Positions 53,075 to 61,597 of a stretch of DNA of 64,000 nucleotides are shown piece after piece (position 1 is the stretch's first letter; every line of letters starts with the position of its first letter). The notes below the pieces were generated by a model. The model ran no database searches. It was given only the letters and a program-made list of their open reading frames with translations, and was not told where the DNA came from. The stretch covers positions 496,001 to 560,000 of the forward strand of contig NZ_JAPWIJ010000002.1 in NCBI RefSeq assembly GCF_027270735.1. Reading direction: 5' to 3'. A program made the position numbers and the translations under genes. This DNA comes from Rhodococcus ruber (lineage in GTDB: Bacteria > Actinomycetota > Actinomycetes > Mycobacteriales > Mycobacteriaceae).

Positions 53075-54664
53075 TCAGATAACGGAGCCGATATCGTCGG
53101 CAACGAGGTTGTCCAACGCACGTTCGGCCAGTGCGGCGATGGTCATGGATGGATTGCACGCCGCGGTGGTGCCGGGCATGAGCGCCCCGTCGAGGACGTA
53201 CAGACCTCGCTGGCCGTGGACGCGTCCGTCGAGGTCACACACCGAGCCCATGTTCGCCCCACCCAACGCGTGCCACGTGGACGGGAACAACGCATTGGTA
53301 TCGGTGAGAAAGCTGCCCGAACCGGCGATGCGACGGACCGTCGGATCGATGGATCCGTCCTGAATGACGCTGTCGCCGTCAGCCGGCCAGTGCAGCCGGG
53401 CCTGGTCCGACGCGGAGTCGTAGGCGAAGTGACCGCGTCCACGACTGACTCCGTACCCCACCAACATGGTGCTGTGAGCGTCGAACGACAACGGTGGTAT
53501 CGATGCCTGGATGACGGTGTGTGCGGTGTTCGGGTCGTCCCAGTTGAGGCTGCCGAACACCACCGGGCCCCCTTGCGGTGCGCCGAACTGTTGCTCGATG
53601 CTCGACCACACGTAGATGCGATCGGCATTGGTACCCCAGCCCTGCCCGAGCTCGTCCGGCAGACCGGGAATGGCCCCGGTGGCACCGGCGCGGACGAGCA
53701 GCTTGGTGGTGTTGAGGCTTCCGGCGGCCATGATCAGTGCACCGGTGGTGAGGATCTTGTTCTCCAGAACCGTTCCATCGGAGTCGATTCGATCGACGTG
53801 GACGGTCCAGCGCCCGTCTGCGGCACGTTCGATGTGGGTGACATCGTGTTGAGTTGCGACGGTGGCGAGACCCGTCGCCTCGGCGGCTGCGATGTAGGTG
53901 ACGTCGACAGAATGCTTGCCGCCGTTGTTGACTCCGAAGGCCCCGGAGCCGTCGGTGTACGACGGCTTCATCACTCCGCGAGTCTCGTCGAGAGCGAAGT
54001 TCCAGTCGATCGGCATCGGGATCTTCGAGACCGGCAGGCCCGCTCGCCGCGCATTGGCCGCAAACACCCGGGCTGCTTGGTAATTGGGCGTATCGATCAA
54101 CTCGTCGGGAGCCTGCTCGAGCTGCAACATCCGCGCCACGCGTGGGTAGTGCACGCGGTTCAGAGTCGGCCAGTCGAGACCGACCGGAAAGTGCTCCTCG
54201 AACACCGGCTGCGATGGCTGCAGCGTCATCCCCTGATAGATCAGGGATCCGCCACCCACACCTGCGGCGCACAGTGCCGTCATGTTGTCTCCGGAGACGG
54301 CCTCGAGCAGGCCGACGTACGGATCGAAGGGAACCGGTGTACCGAACAGGTTGGGACTGGAGCCGTGCCAGAGCATGCGCTTGTCCGGTGACGTGGCGTT
54401 GGGGAACGTGTTCGCATTCGGCCCTGTGTTCCAACGTCTTCCGCGCTCGAGTACCAGGACCGGCACCCCCGCTTCGGCCAGGCGCAATGCGGCGACGCCG
54501 CCCCCGAACCCCGATCCGATGATCACCACGCGATGGTCCTCGCGGGTCAGCGGGATCGGGGAGCGTCGCCCAGAGGCCGCTCGCGCCACCCCGGTGCCCG
54601 ACAGTGCGGCCAAGCCAGCAACAGCGCTTGCACCGAGAAACGACCGGCGATTCAAGTTCGACAC
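53075..54664 (-). CDS. Cholesterol-oxidase-like GMC oxidoreductase, Tat-exported
   Basis: A 529-aa flavoenzyme with a twin-arginine signal (NRRSFLGASAVAGLAAL). The FAD dinucleotide fold is VVIIGSGFGGGVAALRLAEA, with the GMC-type GVGGGSLIYQGM following. The C-terminal region aligns with class I cholesterol oxidases: WHALGGANMG supplies the catalytic histidine and ACNPSMTIAALAER the asparagine. In known enzymes a glutamate acts as isomerisation base; the matching place here (VIQASIPPLS) appears to be alanine. It probably oxidises a sterol or other alcohol outside the cell. A TetR gene is immediately upstream. Confidence 0.8.
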   Translation of the reverse strand: MSNLNRRSFLGASAVAGLAALSGTGVARAASGRRSPIPLTREDHRVVIIGSGFGGGVAALRLAEAGVPVLVLERGRRWNTGPNANTFPNATSPDKRMLWHGSSPNLFGTPVPFDPYVGLLEAVSGDNMTALCAAGVGGGSLIYQGMTLQPSQPVFEEHFPVGLDWPTLNRVHYPRVARMLQLEQAPDELIDTPNYQAARVFAANARRAGLPVSKIPMPIDWNFALDETRGVMKPSYTDGSGAFGVNNGGKHSVDVTYIAAAEATGLATVATQHDVTHIERAADGRWTVHVDRIDSDGTVLENKILTTGALIMAAGSLNTTKLLVRAGATGAIPGLPDELGQGWGTNADRIYVWSSIEQQFGAPQGGPVVFGSLNWDDPNTAHTVIQASIPPLSFDAHSTMLVGYGVSRGRGHFAYDSASDQARLHWPADGDSVIQDGSIDPTVRRIAGSGSFLTDTNALFPSTWHALGGANMGSVCDLDGRVHGQRGLYVLDGALMPGTTAACNPSMTIAALAERALDNLVADDIGSVI

Positions 54665-54720
54665 ATACCCCCCAAAGGTGCTGCAGCGCCCCCGAGACCT
54701 GTGTCACGTGCACGTGCGAT

Positions 54721-54760
54721 GCAAAACTAGACAGAAGTGGATCTCAGTGTCAAGTTTTGC
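54721..54760 (-). promoter_or_regulatory. Promoter with overlapping operator before the cholesterol-oxidase-like gene
   Basis: GCAAAACTAGACA (54721-54733) and TGTCAAGTTTTGC (54748-54760) are inverted repeats matching at 12 of 13 positions. On the minus strand the same bases contain a perfect -35 TTGACA (54753-54748) and a -10-like TAGTTT (54729-54724) 18 bases later. A repressor bound here would cover both elements; the TetR gene 5 bases upstream is the obvious candidate. Confidence 0.75.
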
Positions 54761-54764
54761 TGGG

Positions 54765-55316
54765 TCAGTCCAGGGGTAGAAGCGGCACCAACCAGCGACG
54801 GAGGTATGCCCGTAGACCGTCGTCGCTGTGAATCGTCGGGTCGTCGAACAGAATGACCGACAGTGCGTTGCGCGTGAACATGGCCTCGACCCCGTCGAAC
54901 TTCGTCGGATCGAATTCGGGATTGCGTTCGATGTAGCCATCGAGGAACTGACGTACCACCGGCTGCGCGCGATCCATCATGTCCGGTTCGAACAGCGGAT
55001 TCGCATTGCCCGAACGCAACAACGAGTTGAGCACCGGTTCTCGGCGAATGAGATCGCGTGCAGCCACAACGGTCTCGACGACGAACTCCGTCGGCGTCTC
55101 GGCCTGATCGGCCTTCTCCCTGATGGCACCCAACACATCGACGACCAGACCCACCATCGCCTCGGAGATCATGTCCTCACGCGTGGTGAAAATCGAGTAC
55201 ACCGTCTGACGGGTGACGCCCGAAGCACGCGCCACCGCCGCTATGGTGACGTCCTCGAAGCCGGACTCGGCGATCAGCCCGAGCGTCGCGTCCAGGATCT
55301 TGCGTTTCGACCGCAT
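54765..55316 (-). CDS. TetR-family regulator of the oxidase/lipase operon
   Basis: A 183-aa repressor. The helix-turn-helix is about residues 22-50 (VTIAAVARASGVTRQTVYSI, FTTREDM). The C-terminal domain is helical without signature. It precedes the cholesterol-oxidase-like gene on the same strand, with a palindromic promoter between, so it likely controls the oxidase and lipase genes, perhaps in response to a lipid or sterol. It is not similar enough to KstR to name. Confidence 0.87.
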   Translation of the reverse strand: MRSKRKILDATLGLIAESGFEDVTIAAVARASGVTRQTVYSIFTTREDMISEAMVGLVVDVLGAIREKADQAETPTEFVVETVVAARDLIRREPVLNSLLRSGNANPLFEPDMMDRAQPVVRQFLDGYIERNPEFDPTKFDGVEAMFTRNALSVILFDDPTIHSDDGLRAYLRRWLVPLLPLD

Positions 55317-55343
55317 GGTCCGATTATGACTCTCGCGGGGACG

Positions 55344-55487
55344 TCAGGCCCGCCGGTGCCGTGAAGGCGCGCGCACCGGCACCTTCGCAGGCGATGCCTT
55401 CGCTTTGGCCTCGGCGTGCCGATCCCCGCCGCCGGTGTCGAGTTCGAGAAATTTCTGCAGTGCGTCGTGGATAGGTGTGTCGGTCAT
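55344..55487 (-). CDS. Possible 47-residue protein
   Basis: A short frame, M-TDTPIHDALQKFLELDTGG followed by a Lys/Ala-rich stretch and an arginine-rich end. The start ATG has GAG and AAGG within 4-12 bases upstream. Codon use is GC3-rich like real genes here. It lies 27 bases before the TetR gene on the same strand, within an otherwise empty 318-base gap. No family recognised; it could be a chance frame. Confidence 0.35.
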   Translation of the reverse strand: MTDTPIHDALQKFLELDTGGGDRHAEAKAKASPAKVPVRAPSRHRRA

Positions 55488-55634
55488 GAGACTCGACCTT
55501 CTCGACCTTGATTACTGCAGGTCGGTTCGGCTTCGCTGAACCATGGTTGGCGCCGAGTCGATGGCGCAGACTCAACCTTACGGCCTTCCCCTCGTTCGTC
55601 GCACATTCTCCATCGAGCACTGGCCCGCACAGCG

Positions 55635-56393
55635 TCATCCGATGACGGGCCGTCGGTCCTTCGTCAGTTCGTCGAGCTCGGACTGCATCACCGAATGAAC
55701 CCGCCCCGCGAACTCCTCCGCCGTCTCGTCGGCGTCGGGCCGCATGGGTGCGAGCACCGACGTCAGGAGCTTGGTGGGCAGCGGCAGGTACGGAAGCAGG
55801 CCGACCATGCCGAGATTGACGCCCCACGGAATGGACACCGACAGTGGCAGCGTCCTGAGCCTCAGCGCCTTGTCCAACCTCAGCGCCTTCGCCAGGCGCT
55901 TACCGCTCCCCAGTACGAGTAGCGACTCCCCGGCACCGGCCGTGACCACGGGGACAATCGGCACCCCCGCCTCCATCGCCAACCGGGAGTACCCGGTGCG
56001 CCCGTCGAAGAGGATCTCGTTCCGGTGTTTCCATGTCTTGAGCGCATCGACGTCGCCACCAGGAAACACCAGGACGTTGTTGCCGTCCGCGAAAGCATCC
56101 AGGGCCGTCTGACGACCGGCAGGCCTGGCACCGAACGGCTCGATCAATTTCTCCGCGTGCAGCGTCCACGCGATCTGGTGCGTCAGCGTGATCAGTTCTC
56201 GGTCGACACCGAGTTCGTCGTACGCGGCCGCGAATGCGAACACGTTGAGATCGATGACTCCACCGAACCCATGGTTGGCAACGAACAACACCGGAGTATC
56301 CGGAACCGGCTGCGCGACCGTCACTTCCAGTCTGTTGTAGAAGCGCACGGCACTGATGCTCGCGGCTCGCAGGGCACGCGCAATGTTGTCCAT
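55635..56393 (-). CDS. Lysophospholipid acyltransferase-family protein
   Basis: A 252-aa PlsC-like acyltransferase. VANHGFGGVIDLNVF is the NHx4D motif in a slightly altered form (histidine followed by GFGG, with an aspartate further on), and LVFPGGDVDALKT is the FPxG motif. AGVPIVPVVTAG is typical of the later block. It would acylate a glycerol- or lipid-type acceptor at the membrane. It is followed upstream on the same strand by a small membrane protein gene, seven bases away, and a ferredoxin reductase, forming a likely operon with the P450 genes. Confidence 0.82.
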   Translation of the reverse strand: MDNIARALRAASISAVRFYNRLEVTVAQPVPDTPVLFVANHGFGGVIDLNVFAFAAAYDELGVDRELITLTHQIAWTLHAEKLIEPFGARPAGRQTALDAFADGNNVLVFPGGDVDALKTWKHRNEILFDGRTGYSRLAMEAGVPIVPVVTAGAGESLLVLGSGKRLAKALRLDKALRLRTLPLSVSIPWGVNLGMVGLLPYLPLPTKLLTSVLAPMRPDADETAEEFAGRVHSVMQSELDELTKDRRPVIG

Positions 56394-56399
56394 CGTCGG

Positions 56400-56792
56400 C
56401 TACCGGTCCAGTTGCAGATCTGCCAGCGCACCGGCGACCACGAAGCCTCCGGCGATTGCACAGCCGGCTGTTCTCGTTCGTTGCGGCAGGTGGGCGGTGA
56501 GCGCGAACGCCGCGGTATCCCAGACGTCCACAGCCACGCCCGCGCGCAGCAGTGTGCGCACTGCCTTCGGGGCATATCGAGTTGCGGCGTAGAGTCCGCC
56601 ACCGATGTAGATCTCACGAATTCCGAACGTGCGGGCCGCAGCTCGCGTGGTCGCCACCGCCGCGTCGGGTCCGGCGAGGAGTTCGTTTGCGCGAGTGGGC
56701 GCAACCATGTGGGCAATACCGATCGCCGCGCGGGCGAGTCCGACCGCCTCGGGGAGACGTCGAACCAGACCGAAAGAAGCACCGAGAGCCAT
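56400..56792 (-). CDS. Small hypothetical membrane-associated protein
   Basis: A 130-aa protein with weakly hydrophobic helices (VGLARAAIGIAHMVAP, VRTLLRAGVAVDVWDTAAFAL, GCAIAGGFVVAGALADL). The pattern is like the DUF4267/DoxX-like small proteins often near oxidoreductases, but I cannot name it securely. ATG 56792 is 12 bases after the reductase stop, so it is part of the P450 operon. Function unknown. Confidence 0.6.
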   Translation of the reverse strand: MALGASFGLVRRLPEAVGLARAAIGIAHMVAPTRANELLAGPDAAVATTRAAARTFGIREIYIGGGLYAATRYAPKAVRTLLRAGVAVDVWDTAAFALTAHLPQRTRTAGCAIAGGFVVAGALADLQLDR

Positions 56793-56803
56793 GAATCGAT
56801 TCC

Positions 56804-57946
56804 TTACGTAGTGGGAACAGCGGAGTCGCGGGCAAGCCGGCGGAGCAGGCCGACGGCCCTCTTGATGCCGTAGGCGACGATGGTTGTGCGGCCGTCCTCG
56901 TGGTTCCACTGCAGCAGCGCCGATCCGTCGTCGACCGAACCTTCGAGGACGGTTGGCTCTCCCTGCAGTGGGAGTGGACCGACGACTTTGATGGACAGTC
57001 CCAGAATCTCGGTCCAGAAGTAGTCGTCGGCGGGGGCGCACGTGGGTTCGAGACCGAGCGCGGAGGCCGCGGCAACTTTGCCCTGCGCGACGGCATTGGA
57101 CCAGAAAGGTGCTCGCCGGGATGCAGCACGCGCGTACGCGACATCCCCGGCAGCAAAGATACCCGGAACCGCAGTAGCACAACGGTAGTCGATCCCGACC
57201 CCGATCCGATCCGCGATACCGGCGCCGTCCAACCAATCAGTCTGCGGCACATCCCCTGCGCAGGTGACGACGACATCGGCAGTCAGCGTTCGGTCTGCGA
57301 ATTCGATACCCGCGACGGGATTACCGACCAACGCGACTGGGGCGTCCGCCTGAATGAACTCCACCGAGGCGGCCTCGGCTCGCGCCATTATCGCGTCGGA
57401 CAGGAAGGAACCCAGCAGCCGCTGCAGCGGAGGATCAATATCGACGACGGTCACCGCAATACCGCGTGCAGAGCAGGCACTGGCGACCTCCATGCCGAGA
57501 AACCCTGCACCCACCACGATCGCGGTCGAGGCCTCTGCCAATGTCGGGCGCAGGGCCCGGACGTCCGCGAAGGTCCGCAGCACTGTCTCGCCAGCCTGAT
57601 CCGGACCGGCCAAGCGGCGGGCGGCCGCTCCGGTGGCCACGATCAGAGCGTCGTAGGGAACGTCGATTCCGGCGGCCGTGGTGACCGTTCGTAGCGTGGT
57701 GTCCACCGACACCGCACGATCGGCAATCGTGGTGATGTTCAGATCAGACAGATCCCACGTTTCCGCCTCAGCTGCTTCACCTTTGAGAACGTGCTTCGAC
57801 AACGGCGGCCGTGCGTAGCAACCGTCCGCGTCGGCACCGATCATGGTGAGCGGGCCGTCGTGTCCGCGGGCGCGTAGTTCACGGGCGGCCGTGCACCCGG
57901 CTATCGAGTCTCCGACGATGACGACCCTTCGGCCCGTAGAGCTCAC
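56804..57946 (-). CDS. Ferredoxin reductase-type FAD oxidoreductase
   Basis: A 380-aa NAD(P)H-dependent flavoenzyme of the rubredoxin/putidaredoxin reductase type. The FAD motif is VVIVGDSIAGCTAARELRA, the NAD motif VVGAGFLGMEVASACSARG, and the second FAD motif AVPGIFAAGDVAY; the reductase C-terminal domain follows. GTG 57946 overlaps the ferredoxin stop as GTGA. It should pass electrons from NAD(P)H to the adjacent ferredoxin and then to the P450. Confidence 0.9.
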   Translation of the reverse strand: MSSTGRRVVIVGDSIAGCTAARELRARGHDGPLTMIGADADGCYARPPLSKHVLKGEAAEAETWDLSDLNITTIADRAVSVDTTLRTVTTAAGIDVPYDALIVATGAAARRLAGPDQAGETVLRTFADVRALRPTLAEASTAIVVGAGFLGMEVASACSARGIAVTVVDIDPPLQRLLGSFLSDAIMARAEAASVEFIQADAPVALVGNPVAGIEFADRTLTADVVVTCAGDVPQTDWLDGAGIADRIGVGIDYRCATAVPGIFAAGDVAYARAASRRAPFWSNAVAQGKVAAASALGLEPTCAPADDYFWTEILGLSIKVVGPLPLQGEPTVLEGSVDDGSALLQWNHEDGRTTIVAYGIKRAVGLLRRLARDSAVPTT

Positions 57947-58140
57947 GCCTGTTCTCGCAGTGCCGCGACCGGACACACACCGATCGCAGACCGAGCCGAG
58001 GCCGCCAGCTCGTCGGGAATGTCGTTGTTGTCGAACGCATAGTGCAGTTCGCCCTCGTCATCGAGGCTGAATACCTTCGGTGCCTGTTCGGCGCAGATGC
58101 CGTGGCCTTCGCACCGATCCCAGTCGACGTCGACTCTCAT
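57943..58140 (-). CDS. 3Fe-4S ferredoxin of the P450 system
   Basis: A 65-aa ferredoxin with the P450-partner pattern: RCEGHGICAEQAP (C-x5-C) and VCPVAAL. Three cysteines, with the usual fourth replaced, indicate a 3Fe-4S cluster. The start overlaps the P450 stop (ATGA) and the stop overlaps the reductase start, so P450, ferredoxin and reductase are translationally coupled. It carries electrons from the reductase to the P450. Confidence 0.92.
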   Translation of the reverse strand: MRVDVDWDRCEGHGICAEQAPKVFSLDDEGELHYAFDNNDIPDELAASARSAIGVCPVAALREQA

Positions 58141-59339
58141 TGCTCTGTCCCTTCTGCCGCCACCAATTCCAGTGGCAACTTCTCGTATCGGTGAATGACG
58201 TTGTTGACGGCCCGTTTCGGCGCTCCCGTGGCAACGATTCGGTCGACTCGTCGCGCAAGTACTCGCAGCATGGTCTGCGCTTCCAGGCGCGCGAGACCCT
58301 GCCCGGCACATCCGTGTACGCCGGAACCGAAGCCGAGCTGGCGCGCAGCATCGCGCGTGATGTCGAAGTCGTCGGGACGATCCCATTCACGCTCATCACG
58401 ATTCGCCGACGCGTAGACCACCAAGACGCGAGCGCCCTTCGGGACCCGCGATCCGTCGAGCTCCACATCACGCACGGCTCGACGCGAGAACGCCCTGATC
58501 GGCGACTCGTAACGAACGACTTCGTTGACGGCATTGGGGATCAGGTCCGGATTCTGCCGAATCGCCTGCCATTGATCGGGGTGTCGCGCGAACAGATCGA
58601 GGGCACCGGAGATCGCTCCGATGGTGGTGTCGAGAGAGGGCCCGAGGTAGTCGACCATGAGCGCAGGGCACGCGGACTTCTCGATCTTGTTCTCGTCGGC
58701 GGCTCTGAGGACGTCGTCGCCCATGCTCCCCGGAATGACCGATCGTTCTCGTACCACCCGTCGGGAGAATGCGAGCATCTCCGTGGCACCCTTCGCGGCC
58801 GTGATCGAGTGCCAATTGACGGGACCGAGGGAGTCGAATGTTGCTCCCGCCCAACGAAGCAGTTCCTCGCGGCCGTCCTCCGGCCACCCGACGAGGTCGG
58901 GGACGATCGACATCGGTAGTGCCGTCGCGAGATCGTCGACACCGTCGACCGACCGTTTGCGCAGGGCCGCGTCGACGATCCCTTCCGCCTTCTCCTCCAC
59001 AGCGACCTTCATCTTTCGCACGGCTTTCGGAGTGAGCCGATGAGCCAGCACCGAACGCTTGGTTGCGTGCTCGTCGCCGTCACTGTTGAGCGTCGTCCCG
59101 CGGCCCAGCCGATTGGCAACGGGATTGAGCGCAACACCGTCGCCCGAGATGAAGGTGTCGTCGTCGAGCAGTACTGCCTTGCACTCGGCATAGCGCGAGA
59201 TGGCGAACACTTGCTGCCGTGGTAACCACACCACCGGGCCGAGCACCCGCAGCTTCGCGTAGTGCGGGTACGGGTCCAGGATCGCATCGGTGGAGTAGAT
59301 GTCGGTGCGGTACTGCGGGATCGTCGTGTTCGTTGTCAT
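58137..59339 (-). CDS. Cytochrome P450
   Basis: A 400-aa soluble bacterial P450. The heme-cysteine motif is FGSGVHGCAGQGLARLE, the ExxR pair is in NEVVRYESPIRAFSRRA, and the I-helix oxygen site is DYLGPSLDTT, with a proline where many have alanine-glycine. ATG 59339 follows GAAGGA; upstream codons reach into the regulatory gap. It heads the operon P450-ferredoxin-reductase-hypothetical-acyltransferase. The substrate is unknown; a lipid or terpenoid would fit the acyltransferase. Confidence 0.92.
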   Translation of the reverse strand: MTTNTTIPQYRTDIYSTDAILDPYPHYAKLRVLGPVVWLPRQQVFAISRYAECKAVLLDDDTFISGDGVALNPVANRLGRGTTLNSDGDEHATKRSVLAHRLTPKAVRKMKVAVEEKAEGIVDAALRKRSVDGVDDLATALPMSIVPDLVGWPEDGREELLRWAGATFDSLGPVNWHSITAAKGATEMLAFSRRVVRERSVIPGSMGDDVLRAADENKIEKSACPALMVDYLGPSLDTTIGAISGALDLFARHPDQWQAIRQNPDLIPNAVNEVVRYESPIRAFSRRAVRDVELDGSRVPKGARVLVVYASANRDEREWDRPDDFDITRDAARQLGFGSGVHGCAGQGLARLEAQTMLRVLARRVDRIVATGAPKRAVNNVIHRYEKLPLELVAAEGTEQ

Positions 59340-59392
59340 GGGGTCCTTCGGTGCCGCCGGGAGAGTCGATGAAACCTGCTTGAGCAGGACAC

Positions 59393-59406
59393 TGACGATA
59401 TCGTCA
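59393..59406. promoter_or_regulatory. TetR operator copy 1 (P450 side)
   Basis: The perfect palindrome TGACGATATCGTCA is 54 bases before the P450 start. It differs from the second site only in the two central bases, giving the consensus TGACGA-NN-TCGTCA. Confidence 0.75.
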
Positions 59407-59435
59407 CCCATGACACAGCCCACAGTCAAGCTTTT

Positions 59436-59449
59436 TGACGAATTCGTCA
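59436..59449. promoter_or_regulatory. TetR operator copy 2 (regulator side)
   Basis: The perfect palindrome TGACGAATTCGTCA lies 53 bases before the TetR start and 43 bases (about four helix turns) from copy 1, centre to centre. Two sites on one DNA face suit two dimers controlling both divergent genes. Confidence 0.75.
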
Positions 59450-59501
59450 TCATTGGTTCGCGATAGGCTGACCTCACGAATCCATCGAGCAGGAGCAGAC
59501 C

Positions 59502-60167
59502 GTGGCCGAAGGCAACCGTGTCGAGCGCCGAAAGGCGCGCACAAGAGCTGCCCTCGTCAAGGCCGCGCAGGGGTTCCTGGCGAGCGGTAACACCAACGCA
59601 CCCGTTCTCGAGATCACGCAGGCCGCCGACGTCAGCAATGGTTCCTTCTACAACTACTTCGAGACCAAAGAAGAGCTGTGGCAGGCGGCCATCGACTCGG
59701 CCCTGGAATCTGCCGGCGACTACCTCGACTCGCTCACCGTCGGTCTGGACGACCCGGTCGAGAAGTTCACCCAATCGTTTCGGTTGTCCGGTCGCTTGTT
59801 CCGCCTCGAGCCGCAACTCAGTCGCGTCCTGCTGAACTCCGAGGCGGCGGCCTTCGCGGCGGCGGGGGGCCTGGCACCGCGATCACGCCGCGACATCGAG
59901 TCAGCGGCAGCCGAAGGCCGATTCGATGTGGACGACGCAGATGTGGCACTCGCAATCGTGGCCGGCTCTCTGCTGTCACTGGGACGCCTACTGCTCGCCC
60001 AACCCGAGCGGGACGAGACGGCCACCGTGGACGACACGACGCGGCGGGTCCTCCGCGCACTCGGAATCTCCGCCGACGAAGCCGAAACACTCTGTAGCCG
60101 AGCACTTCCGGTGTCCTACCGCGTCGACGTACACACAGTGGTCGACCCGGGTAGCACGGATCACTGA
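59502..60167 (+). CDS. TetR-family regulator of the P450 operon
   Basis: A 221-aa repressor with its helix-turn-helix at about residues 34-58 (LEITQAADVSNGSFYNYF, ETKEELW), a variant that has an N-G-S-F-Y-N recognition helix. The GTG at 59502 follows AGGAG nearby. It is divergent from the P450 operon across two near-identical palindromes, so it almost certainly regulates that operon and itself. The ligand is unknown and could be the P450 substrate. Confidence 0.88.
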   Translation: MAEGNRVERRKARTRAALVKAAQGFLASGNTNAPVLEITQAADVSNGSFYNYFETKEELWQAAIDSALESAGDYLDSLTVGLDDPVEKFTQSFRLSGRLFRLEPQLSRVLLNSEAAAFAAAGGLAPRSRRDIESAAAEGRFDVDDADVALAIVAGSLLSLGRLLLAQPERDETATVDDTTRRVLRALGISADEAETLCSRALPVSYRVDVHTVVDPGSTDH

Positions 60168-60201
60168 CGTCGGTCGTGTTCCATCCTGGCGACTGAAATC
60201 T

Positions 60202-61092
60202 TCATGGTCGGTTCAGTCCTCCGACAACAGACTCCACGACCCTCGCAGCGAGGACGGCCAGTCGCGTGTTCTCACGCTGTGACTGCTCGGACAATGCAAG
60301 AAAAGCCGCCTCTGGTGAAATACCACGCACGACCGCCAGGATGCCCTTCGCCTGTTCGATAGTCCCTCGCGTCTTCATCGCCTCGCGCAAACCCGCGACT
60401 TCCCGTTGCGCCTCCACCGCGTGCCGCGCATGCCACACCGCAGCCTCGAACGACGTGACGAACATCTTGACCACTACCTCGTCGATGTCGTTGAAGCCGT
60501 GCGCGTCGAAGCCGTAGAGGTTCAGTGAGCCGGCATGCGCCGAATCAACCGCCAAGGGTGCCGACAGGTAGCTTCGGACACCGATGTTGGCCACTGCGGC
60601 CGCGAACGTCGGCCAACGGGCGGTGGCTTCGTCGACTCGAACACAGACAATGCGATCGTTTCGCGCAGCCTCGAGACAGGGGCCCTCATCCGCCCGGTAC
60701 TGATCGGAATCGATGTCCACCACCCGGGCATCCGAACACGCTGCGGTCGCCGGATTCTCCGAATCATGATGCAGTAACGTCACACCCGCCATGTCCGCTC
60801 CGGGAACAGCAGCGACAACCTGTTCACACAAGCCCTGCAGCAGCGTCTCGAAGCGTTTGTGCGACAGCACCATTCCACGAAAGATGTCGAGCGCCTCGAA
60901 GTTCTCCTCGGCGAAATAGCCTGCAGCATCGGACCTACCGGCTCGCGCGGGCAGTGCAGCCGAAATCTCGACGTCAAAAGCCGCTGCGGCAGCAGCTTCG
61001 GTGTCCGCAGCACACCGAGGGCCATCGGATGTCAGGTCGGTCACATGGATCGAGTCCCAGGTGGTGCAGTCATTACACCTGTCGACGTGCAC
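60202..61092 (-). CDS. GAF and ANTAR domain transcription-antitermination regulator
   Basis: A 296-aa protein. A GAF domain spans about residues 75-215 (VAAVPGADMAGVTLLHHDSE, GPCLEAARNDRIVCV, VRSYLSAPLAV), and a C-terminal ANTAR RNA-binding domain ends the protein (LREAMKTRGTIEQAKGILAV, with the conserved A-K-G and final hydrophobic heptads). ANTAR proteins bind paired hairpins in leader RNA to prevent termination. Its N-terminus has two cysteines (NDCTTW and RCNDC). GTG 61092 follows GGAG; GTG 61041 is possible. The target is not evident. Confidence 0.85.
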   Translation of the reverse strand: MHVDRCNDCTTWDSIHVTDLTSDGPRCAADTEAAAAAAFDVEISAALPARAGRSDAAGYFAEENFEALDIFRGMVLSHKRFETLLQGLCEQVVAAVPGADMAGVTLLHHDSENPATAACSDARVVDIDSDQYRADEGPCLEAARNDRIVCVRVDEATARWPTFAAAVANIGVRSYLSAPLAVDSAHAGSLNLYGFDAHGFNDIDEVVVKMFVTSFEAAVWHARHAVEAQREVAGLREAMKTRGTIEQAKGILAVVRGISPEAAFLALSEQSQRENTRLAVLAARVVESVVGGLNRP

Positions 61093-61380
61093 GAGGCCTG
61101 ACTCCGGTGATGACCTTCACCGAATGCCCCCACCGTACGCCCGGTGTCAAACCACAGGCACTCACCGCGTCACAGATCGAGCCTCGGTCGGCGAAGCACC
61201 CGCGACGCCCCTACCGATACAGTCCGAGGCAGTCTACTGTGGCTCGTATTGATGCGGCTGTTCCCGCTTTGTGCACCGTCGTTCTCGGTTGGTCCAGCGA
61301 TCACCCGGGCAGCGGCTCGAACCTCGGCTATCCCTTCGGACCGAGGACATACGACGGTCGACCTCCAGGAACGAGTACCA

Positions 61381-61578
61381 GTGCTCACCTACAGTGTGAA
61401 CCCTGATTGGCGTGGAGTGTGTCCTCTGTGCGCTGCCGTCACTCTCGGCGAGAACGTGTGGCAATCCCATCGCACTGAACCGACCACCCACCGCATCTAC
61501 GCCAGCTGCGCGATCTGCGGATGGGAAGGACTGGGATTGCCCCCGGACCCACCCACTCCGACGGCTGCTGCGAGGTGA
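61381..61578 (+). CDS. Small zinc-ribbon-like protein
   Basis: A 65-aa frame with two CxxC knuckles, GVCPLCAAVTLGE and YASCAICGWEG, about 26 residues apart, as in zinc ribbons. The context Y-S-V-N-P-D-W-R-G precedes the first pair. GTG 61381 follows AGGA ten bases upstream. The gene is monocistronic, after a gap of about 290 bases without recognisable genes, and convergent with the AceE-like gene. Function unknown; a nucleic-acid or protein-binding role is typical of such ribbons. Confidence 0.6.
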   Translation: MLTYSVNPDWRGVCPLCAAVTLGENVWQSHRTEPTTHRIYASCAICGWEGLGLPPDPPTPTAAAR

Positions 61579-61597
61579 GCCTCGGCATTCGAGTGCG

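Noticed and set aside
55324..55827. Minus-strand frame of 167 codons next to the TetR gene
   Set aside because: It overlaps the acyltransferase out of frame and reads as arginine/glycine-rich shadow. The small frame at 55344-55487 is in a different phase and looks better.
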